Origin: Deltaproteobacteria bacterium
GTDB lineage: Bacteria; Myxococcota; JACPTQ01
Reading direction: 5' to 3'
Assembly: GCA_016192705.1 (NCBI GenBank)
Contig: JACPTQ010000053.1
Location: forward strand, 62,001-126,000
Length of the DNA stretch: 64,000 bases
The position numbers and the translations under genes are program-made. This document shows positions 25,912 through 34,438 of the stretch, piece by piece. Below the pieces are notes generated by a model. It did not search any database and had not been told where the DNA came from. It was given only the letters and a program-made list of their open reading frames with translations. How positions within the stretch are numbered: position 1 is the first letter of the stretch; every line of letters starts with the position of its first letter.

Positions 25912-27162
25912 ATGAGATTGATCAAAGAGATTTGTGGAGATTTTATTAAGTTTGAAAACGATTCGATTCTTGAAGATCCGGGAACTGCACGACAACTAAT
26001 TCTTCAACCGGAGGAGAAGCGGGATGACTTTTTTAGGCGGCTCGTAGGACTTGGGCGGGATGTCTTCGTATTCGCGCGGGATCGAAACGACGGGGAAATT
26101 TTGAAGGGTGTCGTTCGCGAAGTGGAGGACTGTTGCCAGCGGATCCCGCGGGACGTCGCAGAGAAACTGATTTCGATTCTCGGTCAAAAGGGTGAGGGCC
26201 CCCTTTCTGAAGTTACGTCAACTGTCGATCGGGTCCGTGCGGTTTTGGAAAAAGTTCTTGGAGATGTTCAGGGAACGTTCGCAAATGAGCTCGATCCGCG
26301 CGGCGATAAGTCGACATTGGGCCGCGCGCTTCTCGGCGTGCGGAACCTGCTGGACGCGGAAAGAGTGGATTCGGTGCAGCAACGTGTGCAGCGTGAGATT
26401 GAGTCGATATCGAAGTCGGATGGTCGTCTAAGCACGGCTGTTCGCGAGTCCGTTCGGGACGAAATGCGGGTGCTGGCCGAGAGGATAGGCGAGATCGAAA
26501 AAACGCTTCTCCACGAAGCGGGAGTCAGAGAAACCGTGAATTCGACGACTTTGAAAGGAAAGTCTTTTGAAGAGCGTGTCGTCGATGAACTCCAACCGTT
26601 CGCAAAAATGACCGGCGCACAGATAACCCATGTTGGGGGAGACAACCGGCCCGGCGACGTCTTGGTGGAAAACAAAGCGGGTTGCAACCGGTCGGTCAAA
26701 ATTGTGATTGAAGCGAAGGATCGTACGGCTCCGTTCGGCCGGAAGGCGATTTCTGAAATCCTGGATAATGCCATTCGAGAACGAAACGCAACGGCGGCAA
26801 TCTACGTGTCGCCTGGTATCGAAGGATTGGCCAGGGAAATTGGAGATTGGGCCGAAGGAGTTGTCGGCGAGGCTCCATGGGTCGCAACAACGCAGCAGTT
26901 CCTGCAGATCGCGGTGCGATTTGTCGTCGCTCAGGCTCAACAGCAGGGCGGCCGAATGGCCGACCCGTCAGTTCTTCGTCCACAGCTTGCCCGCCTTCGC
27001 TTGGCGCTTCGCGGGGTCAGTGAAATGAGGAAAAAGATTACCGCCATTCATGATGGCGCGAATGGAATCGAAGAACAGATCACACTCTTAAAGGATGGCG
27101 CTGAAACTGCGCTGTCCGAAATGGAAAAAGCTATTGAAACGCATAAGGAGGAAGTGAAATGA
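25912..27162 (+). CDS. Coiled-coil protein with PD-(D/E)XK nuclease domain (DUF2130-like layout)
   Basis: The 416-residue protein has a helical N-terminal half (about residues 65-205) with coiled-coil heptads, then a compact nuclease-like domain. This domain has 'GKSFEERVVDEL' (Glu220/221), 'DNRPGDVLVE' (Asp249) and 'VKIVIEAKD' (Glu267-x-Lys269), which together fit the E...GD...ExK active site of restriction-type nucleases. A second helical segment (residues 355-416) closes the protein. The arrangement recalls DUF2130 proteins. The RadA-like gene overlaps by 4 bp, so nuclease and ATPase are made together and probably act on one DNA substrate. SD is AAGGA; ATG 25912. Confidence 0.78.
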   Translation: MRLIKEICGDFIKFENDSILEDPGTARQLILQPEEKRDDFFRRLVGLGRDVFVFARDRNDGEILKGVVREVEDCCQRIPRDVAEKLISILGQKGEGPLSEVTSTVDRVRAVLEKVLGDVQGTFANELDPRGDKSTLGRALLGVRNLLDAERVDSVQQRVQREIESISKSDGRLSTAVRESVRDEMRVLAERIGEIEKTLLHEAGVRETVNSTTLKGKSFEERVVDELQPFAKMTGAQITHVGGDNRPGDVLVENKAGCNRSVKIVIEAKDRTAPFGRKAISEILDNAIRERNATAAIYVSPGIEGLAREIGDWAEGVVGEAPWVATTQQFLQIAVRFVVAQAQQQGGRMADPSVLRPQLARLRLALRGVSEMRKKITAIHDGANGIEEQITLLKDGAETALSEMEKAIETHKEEVK

Positions 27163-28475
27163 AGAAACTTTGTGAAATCCCGTATGAGGAGTCAAAGCCC
27201 CTGGAAATCAACGACCCAAGGTGGGTTCAAACCATCACCGCTCCGGGCCTAGTGCCGGGAGGCGTTTATCTCTTGGCAGGACCGCCCGGTGCCGGAAAAA
27301 CAACCGCCGCTGCACAAGTAGCGATCGGTGCTGCGACGGCTGGTTACGACGTGTTGTTCGTCGCGACTGAACAACGCGCGGAGACCATTGCATCGTACTT
27401 TCGAAGAATTGCTGTGACCGCCGACGCTCTCGGCGGGCTGGGCCGAATTCGGATTGACGATTCGATCAATGACATCGCAGAGCTTCCTGCGTTCCTGAAA
27501 GGTGCTGCGCTCGGGGCCGATACCGCAACCAATCTGAAACTGGTGGTGGTTGATTCCATCCAAGGGCGGGGACTCTCCGCGGTCGCAACCAAGACCTACT
27601 CCGCACTCTTTGAATTCACCGCGGACGCAAGAAGGCGCGGCCTCGTTGTCCTCCTTTTGGCGCACGTAACAAAGCGGGGTTCGATTGCGGGCCCCAAGGC
27701 CCTTGAGCACGACGTCGATTGCGTCATCACGATGCGGAACGCATTCGGGCTTCGGCCGGTTTTCGTCTCCAAGAATCGATTTGGCGCAACTCATCCGGAA
27801 CCAACTGTGTTGGCAGTTGACGAGTCGGGCGCGCTCTTCGAATCGAAGCTTCAAACAGCACAGGCCGCCGTGGCCGCAGGTTTGACGGGTTTAGGATTGG
27901 AGCGGGCCGAATGTCAGACGGCGGTGTCGATTCCGAAGTTTGGCCAATCCGCCAGGTTGAACGCTCCTTTCCTTCCATCGAAAAAGATCCAGCAAATCCT
28001 CTCGGTTCTCTCGCAAATCGATGGCGTCGACCTGTCCGACCTGTCGTACGATGTTAATTGTCTGATGCCGCAGCGGCATCAATATCGCGGTGAGTTGGAC
28101 CTTGCTCTCGCGGTCTCCATGCTCGCCTCATATGCGCGTTTACCGGTTCCCGCTGATGCGCTGTTCGTGGGCGAACTAGATTTGGCGGCGCAAATTCGAG
28201 AACCAAGCGATGCGTGCAAACAGATGTTGGTCGAAGCTCTTCGGGACACGCGAAATCATGATTTGCAGAGGGTTTTCCTATCGGAACGTTGCGCGCAGTT
28301 GATTCGCGAAGAACTTCGAAACGTAAGCGATCCGTCCCCGAGACCAACGACTTGCATTGTTGGCGTTCAAAACCTTGTTGAAGTTGTCGCGAAGCTCTGG
28401 CCTGGAATCGTGGGTCCACTGGGGCGAGAGGCCACCGCGAGCGGCCCCGAGCGCGAAAAGAACGAGGCCGCCTAA
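27159..28475 (+). CDS. RadA-like RecA-family ATPase with Lon-like C-terminal domain
   Basis: The 438-residue protein carries Walker A 'GPPGAGKTT' (residues 41-49), Walker B 'LKLVVVDSIQ' (127-136) and the RadA-specific segment 'HVTKRGSIAGPKALEHDVD'. The hallmark 'KNRFG' is at 205-209. The C-terminal half fits the Lon-protease-like domain of RadA ('RHQYRGELDLALAVSMLASY', 'DALFVGELDLAAQIRE'). The N-terminal C4 zinc finger of housekeeping RadA/Sms is missing; only one Cys lies in the first 30 residues. RadA promotes branch migration in recombination. This paralogue is coupled to a nuclease gene by a 4-bp overlap and a strong AAGGAGG site, pointing to a dedicated DNA-processing or defence role. 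Confidence 0.85.
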   Translation: MKKLCEIPYEESKPLEINDPRWVQTITAPGLVPGGVYLLAGPPGAGKTTAAAQVAIGAATAGYDVLFVATEQRAETIASYFRRIAVTADALGGLGRIRIDDSINDIAELPAFLKGAALGADTATNLKLVVVDSIQGRGLSAVATKTYSALFEFTADARRRGLVVLLLAHVTKRGSIAGPKALEHDVDCVITMRNAFGLRPVFVSKNRFGATHPEPTVLAVDESGALFESKLQTAQAAVAAGLTGLGLERAECQTAVSIPKFGQSARLNAPFLPSKKIQQILSVLSQIDGVDLSDLSYDVNCLMPQRHQYRGELDLALAVSMLASYARLPVPADALFVGELDLAAQIREPSDACKQMLVEALRDTRNHDLQRVFLSERCAQLIREELRNVSDPSPRPTTCIVGVQNLVEVVAKLWPGIVGPLGREATASGPEREKNEAA

Positions 28476-28636
28476 CAGGTTTCAGATTCTCCCGTTTGCC
28501 AGAATTTATTACCATCCCAATCCGCCCGCCGAAAAACAACCTCTTCTGTTGTGAGCGCCGGTAAGAACGTAGACGGCAAAACACGGCGACGAAAGTCCGA
28601 AAACCGAAGTCCGCTCGCGCGTAATCCGGAGCCGCG

Positions 28637-28955
28637 GAATGGCTTGTTGGCGCCGCGGATCGGCTGATCGAGCGCGCGGACCAGCTAGTCGCCAGTGAAA
28701 ATCGGCTAATCAGGGACATAGATCGGCCAAATCGCGATAAAGATTGGCTCATCGGCGCTGCGGAGCGCATTTTTTGGATGCGGAACCCGATGTTTCGCCG
28801 ATGGATCGCGAGCTTTTGGATGTTTTACGGGTCTTTTTCGACGCAGACCGGCTGTTTTTGGATGCAGAGGCCAACAATTTGCCTGTGGGTCGCGATTTTG
28901 TGGAGGCGCAGCATGTCAGTGACCTGGCGGAACTTTCGGGCGCTCGTTTTCGTCC
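28637..28955 (+). repeat. Decayed 21-bp tandem (heptad-coding) repeat
   Basis: A GATCGGCTnATC-like core recurs at exact 21-bp steps (28637, 28658, 28679, 28700, 28721, 28742). In frame it gives heptads DRLIERA, DQLVASE, NRLIRDI, DRPNRDK, DWLIGAA. Beyond 28763 the periodicity continues, but the heptad sense shifts frame (RELLDVL, RVFFDAD, RLFLDAE). An in-frame stop occurs one unit upstream of the first copy. It looks like the remains of a coiled-coil repeat gene. Bases 28476-28636 hold a short ACAAC/GTTGT hairpin and no gene that I can support. Confidence 0.6.
28929..28955 (+). promoter_or_regulatory. ECF-type promoter, copy B
   Basis: GGAACT (28929-28934), 16 bp, CGTCC (28951-28955) repeats the boxes and spacing of copy A. 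It drives the sigma/anti-sigma/RND operon and probably responds to both sigma copies. Confidence 0.6.
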
Positions 28956-28984
28956 TATTCTATTGAAGGGAAGGGATCTCGTTT

Positions 28985-29515
28985 TTGACGCGCGATGAAT
29001 TCGCAGATTTGGCGCTCGCCTGCTTGGGCGAGGTGACCGCGTTCGCTCGCCGCCTAACGCCTGGTGGCGCCGACGCCGACGACTTGATCCAGTCGACGTA
29101 CGAGCGCGCCTTCGCGACGTGGTCGACCCTGCGTGAGCGACGCGCGTGTCGTGCCTGGCTGTTTCAAATCGCCCGCCACCTTCACGTCGATAGGTTGCGC
29201 GCAGTGAAAGCCCGCCCCGAGCTCCGACTGATTGACGATGACGACGCGATCCCCGCCGTCGCCACGATGGCCGCCGATGCCATCGAGCGTCTCGACGCGC
29301 GCGAGATCGACGCGGCGCTTTCGCATCTCGACGAGGCCCAACGCGAAGCTGTGCTCCTTTGCGACGTCTGGGGTTTTGCGTACGACGAGATCGCCGGCAT
29401 CACGGGCGTTCCCATCGGAACCGTGCGCTCGCGAATTGCGCGCGGGCGTGTCGCGATCGCCGGTTGGCTCGCCGATGCCGCGTCGGCCGATGGGAAGGGG
29501 AGGAGGCGCCCATGA
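28985..29515 (+). CDS. ECF-family RNA polymerase sigma factor, copy B
   Basis: This 176-residue ECF factor has the same region 2 and region 4 motifs as copy A ('DADDLIQSTYERAFATW', 'YDEIAGITGVPIGTVRSRIA'). It starts at TTG 28985, with AAGGGA 8 bp upstream. It opens a five-gene operon in which every junction overlaps by 1-4 bp: sigma, anti-sigma, RND permease, adaptor, outer-membrane factor. The likely role is to induce the pump when the membrane anti-sigma partner senses envelope stress or a toxic compound. The C-terminal 20 residues differ from copy A. Confidence 0.92.
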   Translation: MTRDEFADLALACLGEVTAFARRLTPGGADADDLIQSTYERAFATWSTLRERRACRAWLFQIARHLHVDRLRAVKARPELRLIDDDDAIPAVATMAADAIERLDAREIDAALSHLDEAQREAVLLCDVWGFAYDEIAGITGVPIGTVRSRIARGRVAIAGWLADAASADGKGRRRP

Positions 29516-30234
29516 CGTGCGACGTTTGTCGGATCGACCTGTCGAGCCACGTCGATGGCGTGCTGGGCGCCGATGAACGCGCGGCCCTCGACGAACACCT
29601 CGCGTCGTGCGCGACCTGTCGCGGCGTCTTTGAATCGCTTCGCGCCGTGAAACACGCGGTGGGACGCCTGCCAAGTCGCGACGAGCCACCGGGCGCCGTG
29701 CGCGCGCGTGTCGAGGCGCTTCGGTTTTCGCCGCCACGCATTCGTCGCCACCGCGTTGCGTGGTCCGTTGCGGCGGGTCTCGTTCTCGCCGTGGGTGTCA
29801 GCGTCACACTCATGGTGACGTCCCGCGATACTCGCATTGCGCCCGAGCTCGCCGACCTTCTCGTCGCCGACCATTTGAAATCGGTGCCCGAAGCGAAGCC
29901 GGTCGAGGTGGCGTCGAGCGATTCGCGTGTCATCGCGAAGTTCTTCGCCGGACGCACGCCGTTTGCACCCATCGTCCCGGCGCTTCCAGGCGCCTCGCTC
30001 GTCGGTGGCCGCGTCTGCAAGATCGCCGGGCGCCACGTCGAACTTCTTTTTTACCGCGCCCACGAAACGACGCTCTCGCTTTTCGTCTCCGACCAGCCAC
30101 TCGCCAGAGCCGATTGCCGCGCGGCGAAAAGCCACACCGTCTGCGCCGCGACCCGCGGCGCGCACACGCTCGTCCTCGTCGGCCAGCGCCCCCGCGCCGA
30201 ACTTCGCGCGCTCCTTGACGGTGCGTCGCTTTGA
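29512..30234 (+). CDS. Anti-sigma factor, zinc-finger type, copy B
   Basis: The 240-residue membrane anti-sigma factor has 'CDVCRIDLSSHVDG' and H-x3-C-x2-C as 'HLASCATC', one transmembrane helix ('WSVAAGLVLAVGVSVTLMV') and a periplasmic sensor domain. Its N-terminus has an extra Cys compared with copy A (CDVC against CDLH), which may alter zinc binding. ATG 29512 overlaps the sigma stop by 4 bp; the longer upstream frame is discarded. Its stop overlaps the TTG start of the RND gene. Confidence 0.9.
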   Translation: MTCDVCRIDLSSHVDGVLGADERAALDEHLASCATCRGVFESLRAVKHAVGRLPSRDEPPGAVRARVEALRFSPPRIRRHRVAWSVAAGLVLAVGVSVTLMVTSRDTRIAPELADLLVADHLKSVPEAKPVEVASSDSRVIAKFFAGRTPFAPIVPALPGASLVGGRVCKIAGRHVELLFYRAHETTLSLFVSDQPLARADCRAAKSHTVCAATRGAHTLVLVGQRPRAELRALLDGASL

Positions 30235-33200
30235 GACTCCCGCGCCTCGCGCTCGCAAACCCTTACCTCGTCGTCGTTTCCGCGATCGCCCTCTGTCTCA
30301 TCGGCGCCATCGCCATTTCGAAAACGCCCGCCGACATTCTCCCGAAGTTCAAAACGCCCGCCGTCCAAATCCTCACGCTCTACCCCGGCATGCCCGCCGA
30401 CATCGTCGAACGCGACATGACGAACCGCCTCGAACGCTGGACCGGCCAAGCGAACGGCATCTCCCGCCAAGAGTCGCGCTCGATGATCGGCGTCTCGATC
30501 GTGCGCGATTTTTTTCGCCCCGACATCGACCCCAACACCGCGCTCTCGCAAGTCGCCGCGCTCGCGACCAGCGACCTCTACTACTTGCCGCCCGGCACCG
30601 CACCGCCGATGGTCATGCCGTTCGACCCGACCGCGCCGATCCCCGTCGCGCTCCTCGCCGTTTCGAGCGCCGACAAGGGCGAAAAAGAACTTTACGACAT
30701 TGCCTATTTTCAGCTTCGCAACCTGCTGCAAGGCATCCCCGGCGCCATCGCACCCGCGGTCTACGGCGGCAAGCTCCGCCGCATCCTCGCCTACTTGAAG
30801 CGCGACGAAATGTACGCGCGCGGCCTCTCGCCCATGGACGTCGTCCAGGCGATCAAAGCGCACAACGTCCTCATCCCGACCGGCAACGCGAAGATCGGCG
30901 GCATCGATTACCAAGTCGAGGCGAACGGCATGTTGCCGACGGTCGCCGAAATGAACGACATCCCGGTCCGCACGAAAAACGGCGCGACGGTCTTTGCGCG
31001 CGATGTCGCGTCGGTCGAGGATTCGGCGCAGATCCAATCGAACGTCGTGCGCGTGAACGGCCGCCGCCAAGTCTACATCCCGATCTATCGCCAGCCCGGC
31101 GCGAATACCCTCGAAGTCGTCGACGGCATTCGCCGCGAAATCGGGCTTCTGCTCGCGCGGTTACCGCCCGGCATCAACCTCGACATCGTGTTCGATCAGT
31201 CGACGTTCGTTCGAACATCCATCAAGAGCCTCGCCGTCGAAATGATCGCGGGCGGCCTTCTCGCGGCGCTGATGGTCCTCCTTTTCTTGGGCAGCTTTCG
31301 ATCCACCGCCGTCGTGTTCATGTCGATTCCGCTGTCGCTCGTCGCCGCGTTCATTGGCCTCTACGCAACCGGCAACACCGTGAACGCGATGACGCTCGGC
31401 GGGCTCGCGCTCGCGGTCGGGCGACTCGTCGACGACTCAATCGTCGTGCTCGAAAACACCGTGCGCCACCTCGGCATGGGAAAGCCCGTCGCAACAGCGG
31501 CGCTCGATGCCGCGTCCGAAGTGGGCGCGCCGGTCCTCGTTGCAACGGTCGCAACGGTCGCGGTGTTTTTTCCGGTCGTGTTTTTGAGCGGCATGGGGCA
31601 ATTCCTTTTTTCGCCGCTCGCGCTCGCGGTCGGCTTCGCGATGGCCGCAAGCTACGTCATCTCGATGACGCTCGTTCCCGCGTTCGCCGTGCGTTTCCTC
31701 GCACACGCGGGTGAACGCGAAAGTCGACTCGCGCGCTTGAGCGACGCACTCGGCGCCGCCTTTGGCCGCTTGCTCGCGCGCCTCTTGCGATTCCGCTGGG
31801 CGCTCATCCTCGTCGGCGCGGGCGGCTTTGGCGCGTCGCTCTTGCTTTACCCGGCGATCGGCAAAGAGCTGATGCCCGAGAGCGACTCGGGACAGTTCAC
31901 CGTGCTCGTGCGGGCGCCGACGGGAACGCGCATCGAACGCACCGAAGAAGTCATCGCGGCGATCGAGTCCGAGATTCGTCGCGCCGTCCCCGAGGGCGAG
32001 TTGCAAATGCTCATCTCGAACATCGGCGTCCTTTACGATTGGCCCGCCGCCTACACGCCGAACGCCGGCCCCGGCGACGCTTTCATCCAGGTCGAGCTCG
32101 CGAAAGGTCGCACGCGAAAAGTTCGCGAAGTCGTGGCGACGCTGCGACGCGACCTTCCCGCGCGATTCGCGGGCGTCGAATTCTCGTTTGAGACCGGCGG
32201 CATGATCACCGCGGCGCTCAACATGGGCCTGCCCGCACCGATCAACATTCAAGTCGAAGGCAACGACCTCCCCCAGCTCCACAAGCTCGCACGCGAAATT
32301 GCCGCGCGTGTGCGCACCGTGCCCGGTGCCGTCGACGTGCGCGTCGGAGAGCGAATCGACTACCCGATGCTCGCACTCGACTTGGAGCGGGCCCGCGTCG
32401 CGCGGCTCGGGCTCACGACGCAAGAGGTCGTCAAGAACGTCGTCACGACGATCAACTCGAGCGTCAACTTCGACCCGTCGTTTTGGATCGACCACAAAAG
32501 CGGAAACCATTACTTCCTCGGCGCGCAGTACCGCGAGCGCGACGTCGAGGATTTTTCGTCGCTCGAATCGATTCCGCTCACGGGGCGCGCGCAAGAAAAA
32601 CCGGTCACGCTCGGCAACATCGCGGCCATCAAGCGCGGCGAGGCGCCAAGCGAAGTGCGCCACGTGAACATCCGGCGTATCGTGAATGTCTTTGCGAACG
32701 CGAGCGGCCGCGACATCGGCGGCGTCGCGGGCGACATCGAGCGGGTGATCGCGCAGGTGAAGCCGCCCGACGGATATCGCGTTCACATGCGCGGCGAAGT
32801 GCAAAGCATGAACGACTCGTTTCGCGACCTCGGCTTTGGATTCCTCCTCGCGACCGCGCTCATTTACTTGCTTCTTGTCGCGCAGTTCAAATCGTTCGTC
32901 GACCCGTTCATCATCCTCATCGCCGTGCCGCTCGGCCTCGCGGGCGTGCTCGTGACGCTCGTCGTGACAAACACGACTCTGAACGTCGAATCGTTCATGG
33001 GCATCATCTTCATGGTCGGCATCAGCGTGTCGAACAGCGTCCTCCTCGTCGACTTCGCGAATCGCGAGCGCGCCGCCGGGCGCTCGTCGCTTGAAGCCGC
33101 GGCGTCAGCAGGTCGCGTTCGGTTGCGGCCGATCTTGATGACGTCGATCGCGGCGATGCTTGGGCTTCTGCCGATGGCGCTTGAAATCGGCGAAGGCGCC

Positions 33201-33314
33201 GAGACGAACGGCCCGCTTGGGCGCGCGGTGATCGGCGGCCTCCTCGCGTCGACGCTCCTCGTCCTCTTTGTTGTGCCGGCTCTTTACGTGGTGATGAAAC
33301 GGAGGGCGTCATGA
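30231..33314 (+). CDS. RND-family efflux permease, inner-membrane pump
   Basis: The 1027-residue protein has the full RND layout: a first helix at residues 12-30, a large periplasmic porter domain, six helices including the TM4 Asp-Asp motif 'GRLVDDSIVVLEN' near residue 400, and a repeat of this half. The TM10 segment reads 'GISVSNSVLLVDFAN' without the Lys used in AcrB proton relay, as in some other RND branches. It should use the proton gradient to expel drugs, lipids or metals through the adaptor and outer-membrane factor encoded next. The start is TTG 30231, overlapping the anti-sigma stop. The substrate is unknown. Confidence 0.95.
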   Translation: MRLPRLALANPYLVVVSAIALCLIGAIAISKTPADILPKFKTPAVQILTLYPGMPADIVERDMTNRLERWTGQANGISRQESRSMIGVSIVRDFFRPDIDPNTALSQVAALATSDLYYLPPGTAPPMVMPFDPTAPIPVALLAVSSADKGEKELYDIAYFQLRNLLQGIPGAIAPAVYGGKLRRILAYLKRDEMYARGLSPMDVVQAIKAHNVLIPTGNAKIGGIDYQVEANGMLPTVAEMNDIPVRTKNGATVFARDVASVEDSAQIQSNVVRVNGRRQVYIPIYRQPGANTLEVVDGIRREIGLLLARLPPGINLDIVFDQSTFVRTSIKSLAVEMIAGGLLAALMVLLFLGSFRSTAVVFMSIPLSLVAAFIGLYATGNTVNAMTLGGLALAVGRLVDDSIVVLENTVRHLGMGKPVATAALDAASEVGAPVLVATVATVAVFFPVVFLSGMGQFLFSPLALAVGFAMAASYVISMTLVPAFAVRFLAHAGERESRLARLSDALGAAFGRLLARLLRFRWALILVGAGGFGASLLLYPAIGKELMPESDSGQFTVLVRAPTGTRIERTEEVIAAIESEIRRAVPEGELQMLISNIGVLYDWPAAYTPNAGPGDAFIQVELAKGRTRKVREVVATLRRDLPARFAGVEFSFETGGMITAALNMGLPAPINIQVEGNDLPQLHKLAREIAARVRTVPGAVDVRVGERIDYPMLALDLERARVARLGLTTQEVVKNVVTTINSSVNFDPSFWIDHKSGNHYFLGAQYRERDVEDFSSLESIPLTGRAQEKPVTLGNIAAIKRGEAPSEVRHVNIRRIVNVFANASGRDIGGVAGDIERVIAQVKPPDGYRVHMRGEVQSMNDSFRDLGFGFLLATALIYLLLVAQFKSFVDPFIILIAVPLGLAGVLVTLVVTNTTLNVESFMGIIFMVGISVSNSVLLVDFANRERAAGRSSLEAAASAGRVRLRPILMTSIAAMLGLLPMALEIGEGAETNGPLGRAVIGGLLASTLLVLFVVPALYVVMKRRAS

Positions 33315-34438
33315 AACTTCATTTCACTTTGCAGTGCGTCGCGAACTGTCTCTTGTTTGTTTTCGCGGCATGCACCGAAAGCCGCTCAGCGACGCAAGAA
33401 GTAGCGCCCGCGCCAAAGCTAGAAAGCGCGATCGTGAAGGTTGTGCGCCCACGCGTCGAGACGCTTCGCCGCGTCGTGCAGATTCCGAGCACCGTCGAGC
33501 CATTTGCGCGCGTCGCGATTCAATCGCGCGTTTCGGGCGTCGTCGCGGAAGTCCGCGTCGATCGGGGCGACCGCGTGAAGAAAGGGCAGGTCGTCGCGCG
33601 CATCTCGGTGCCCGAAATGCCGACGGAGGTTCTGCGCACCCACGCAGCCGTGAAGGTTGCGGAAGCTGAAGTGAAGCGCGATGAGCTCCAGTCGAATCGT
33701 TTGACCGCCGCCGCTCGCGCCAACCGCGAGGCGATTGCACCACAGCGCGTTGAGGCCGCCCAGGCCGCGCTCGCCGTGAGCCGAGCACGTCTCGCCGCAC
33801 GCCGCGCGGACGTCGCCTACATCGAAGGACTTGCGCGCGACACGGTTCTTCGGGCGCCGTTCGATGGCGTCGTGACAAATCGCTGGGTCGACCCTGGCGC
33901 AGCCCTGCAGGCCGGTAGCGGAGTGCGCGGAGCGTCGTCGCCGCTCCTCGTCGTCGAGAACCAAGACAAGCTCCGCGTCGTTGTCGATGTCGCTGAGGCC
34001 GATGTGCCGGCGATTCGCCTCGCGATGCCGGTTTCGCTTTCGGTTCGCGCCGACCCAGGGCGCGTCATCAAGGGCGCGGTGTCACGAACGGCTTCGGCGC
34101 TCGATCCCGCGACGCGAACGATGCGCGTCGAAATCGACCTCCCGAATCACGAGCGGCGACTCGTCGTGGGAATGGATCTTCTCGCGACCATCGATCTCGG
34201 CGAACGCCCGAGTGCGCTCACGCTCCCGGCCGAGGCGGTACGGCGCGACTCCCGCGGGACTTACGTTTGGCTCATCGGCGATGGGCGCGCCGTGCGACGC
34301 GACGTCGGCGTCGGCATCGACACGGGGCCGCGACTCGAAATCCGAACGGGCCTTCGCGCAGGCGACGCCGTCGTGCTCTGGGGCCACGCTCTCCTCGAGG
34401 AGGGACAACCGGTTCGCGCCGAGGAAACGAAGCCGTGA
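33311..34438 (+). CDS. RND efflux periplasmic adaptor (membrane fusion protein), lipoprotein
   Basis: The 375-residue protein begins with a signal peptide and lipobox 'VFAAC', so it is inner-membrane-anchored. It then shows the adaptor order: a barrel-sandwich half ('FARVAIQSRVSGVVAEVRVD' and 'VLRAPFDGVVTNRWVDPGAA'), an alpha-hairpin rich in Ala/Arg between them, and beta-barrel and membrane-proximal domains ('PVSLSVRADPGRVIKGAVS'). It links the pump to the TolC-like channel. ATG 33311 overlaps the pump stop by 4 bp. Confidence 0.93.
   Translation: MKLHFTLQCVANCLLFVFAACTESRSATQEVAPAPKLESAIVKVVRPRVETLRRVVQIPSTVEPFARVAIQSRVSGVVAEVRVDRGDRVKKGQVVARISVPEMPTEVLRTHAAVKVAEAEVKRDELQSNRLTAAARANREAIAPQRVEAAQAALAVSRARLAARRADVAYIEGLARDTVLRAPFDGVVTNRWVDPGAALQAGSGVRGASSPLLVVENQDKLRVVVDVAEADVPAIRLAMPVSLSVRADPGRVIKGAVSRTASALDPATRTMRVEIDLPNHERRLVVGMDLLATIDLGERPSALTLPAEAVRRDSRGTYVWLIGDGRAVRRDVGVGIDTGPRLEIRTGLRAGDAVVLWGHALLEEGQPVRAEETKP

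Larger units (their letters stand above)
28985..30261 (+). repeat. Direct repeat copy B: sigma/anti-sigma cassette
   Basis: This is the partner of 20898-22174. Both genes have the same lengths in the two copies (531 and 723 bp), and similarity extends into the first 30 bp of the pump gene. Confidence 0.85.

Noticed and set aside
28637-28760. 21-bp repeats considered as a CRISPR array
   Set aside because: There are no distinct repeat and spacer parts, no cas genes are nearby, and the repeat is continuous and codes heptads.
28744-28998. An 84-codon frame in the 21-bp repeat region taken as a gene
   Set aside because: It has no SD, contains only decayed heptad units and runs into the sigma gene. 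It is better explained as repeat remains.
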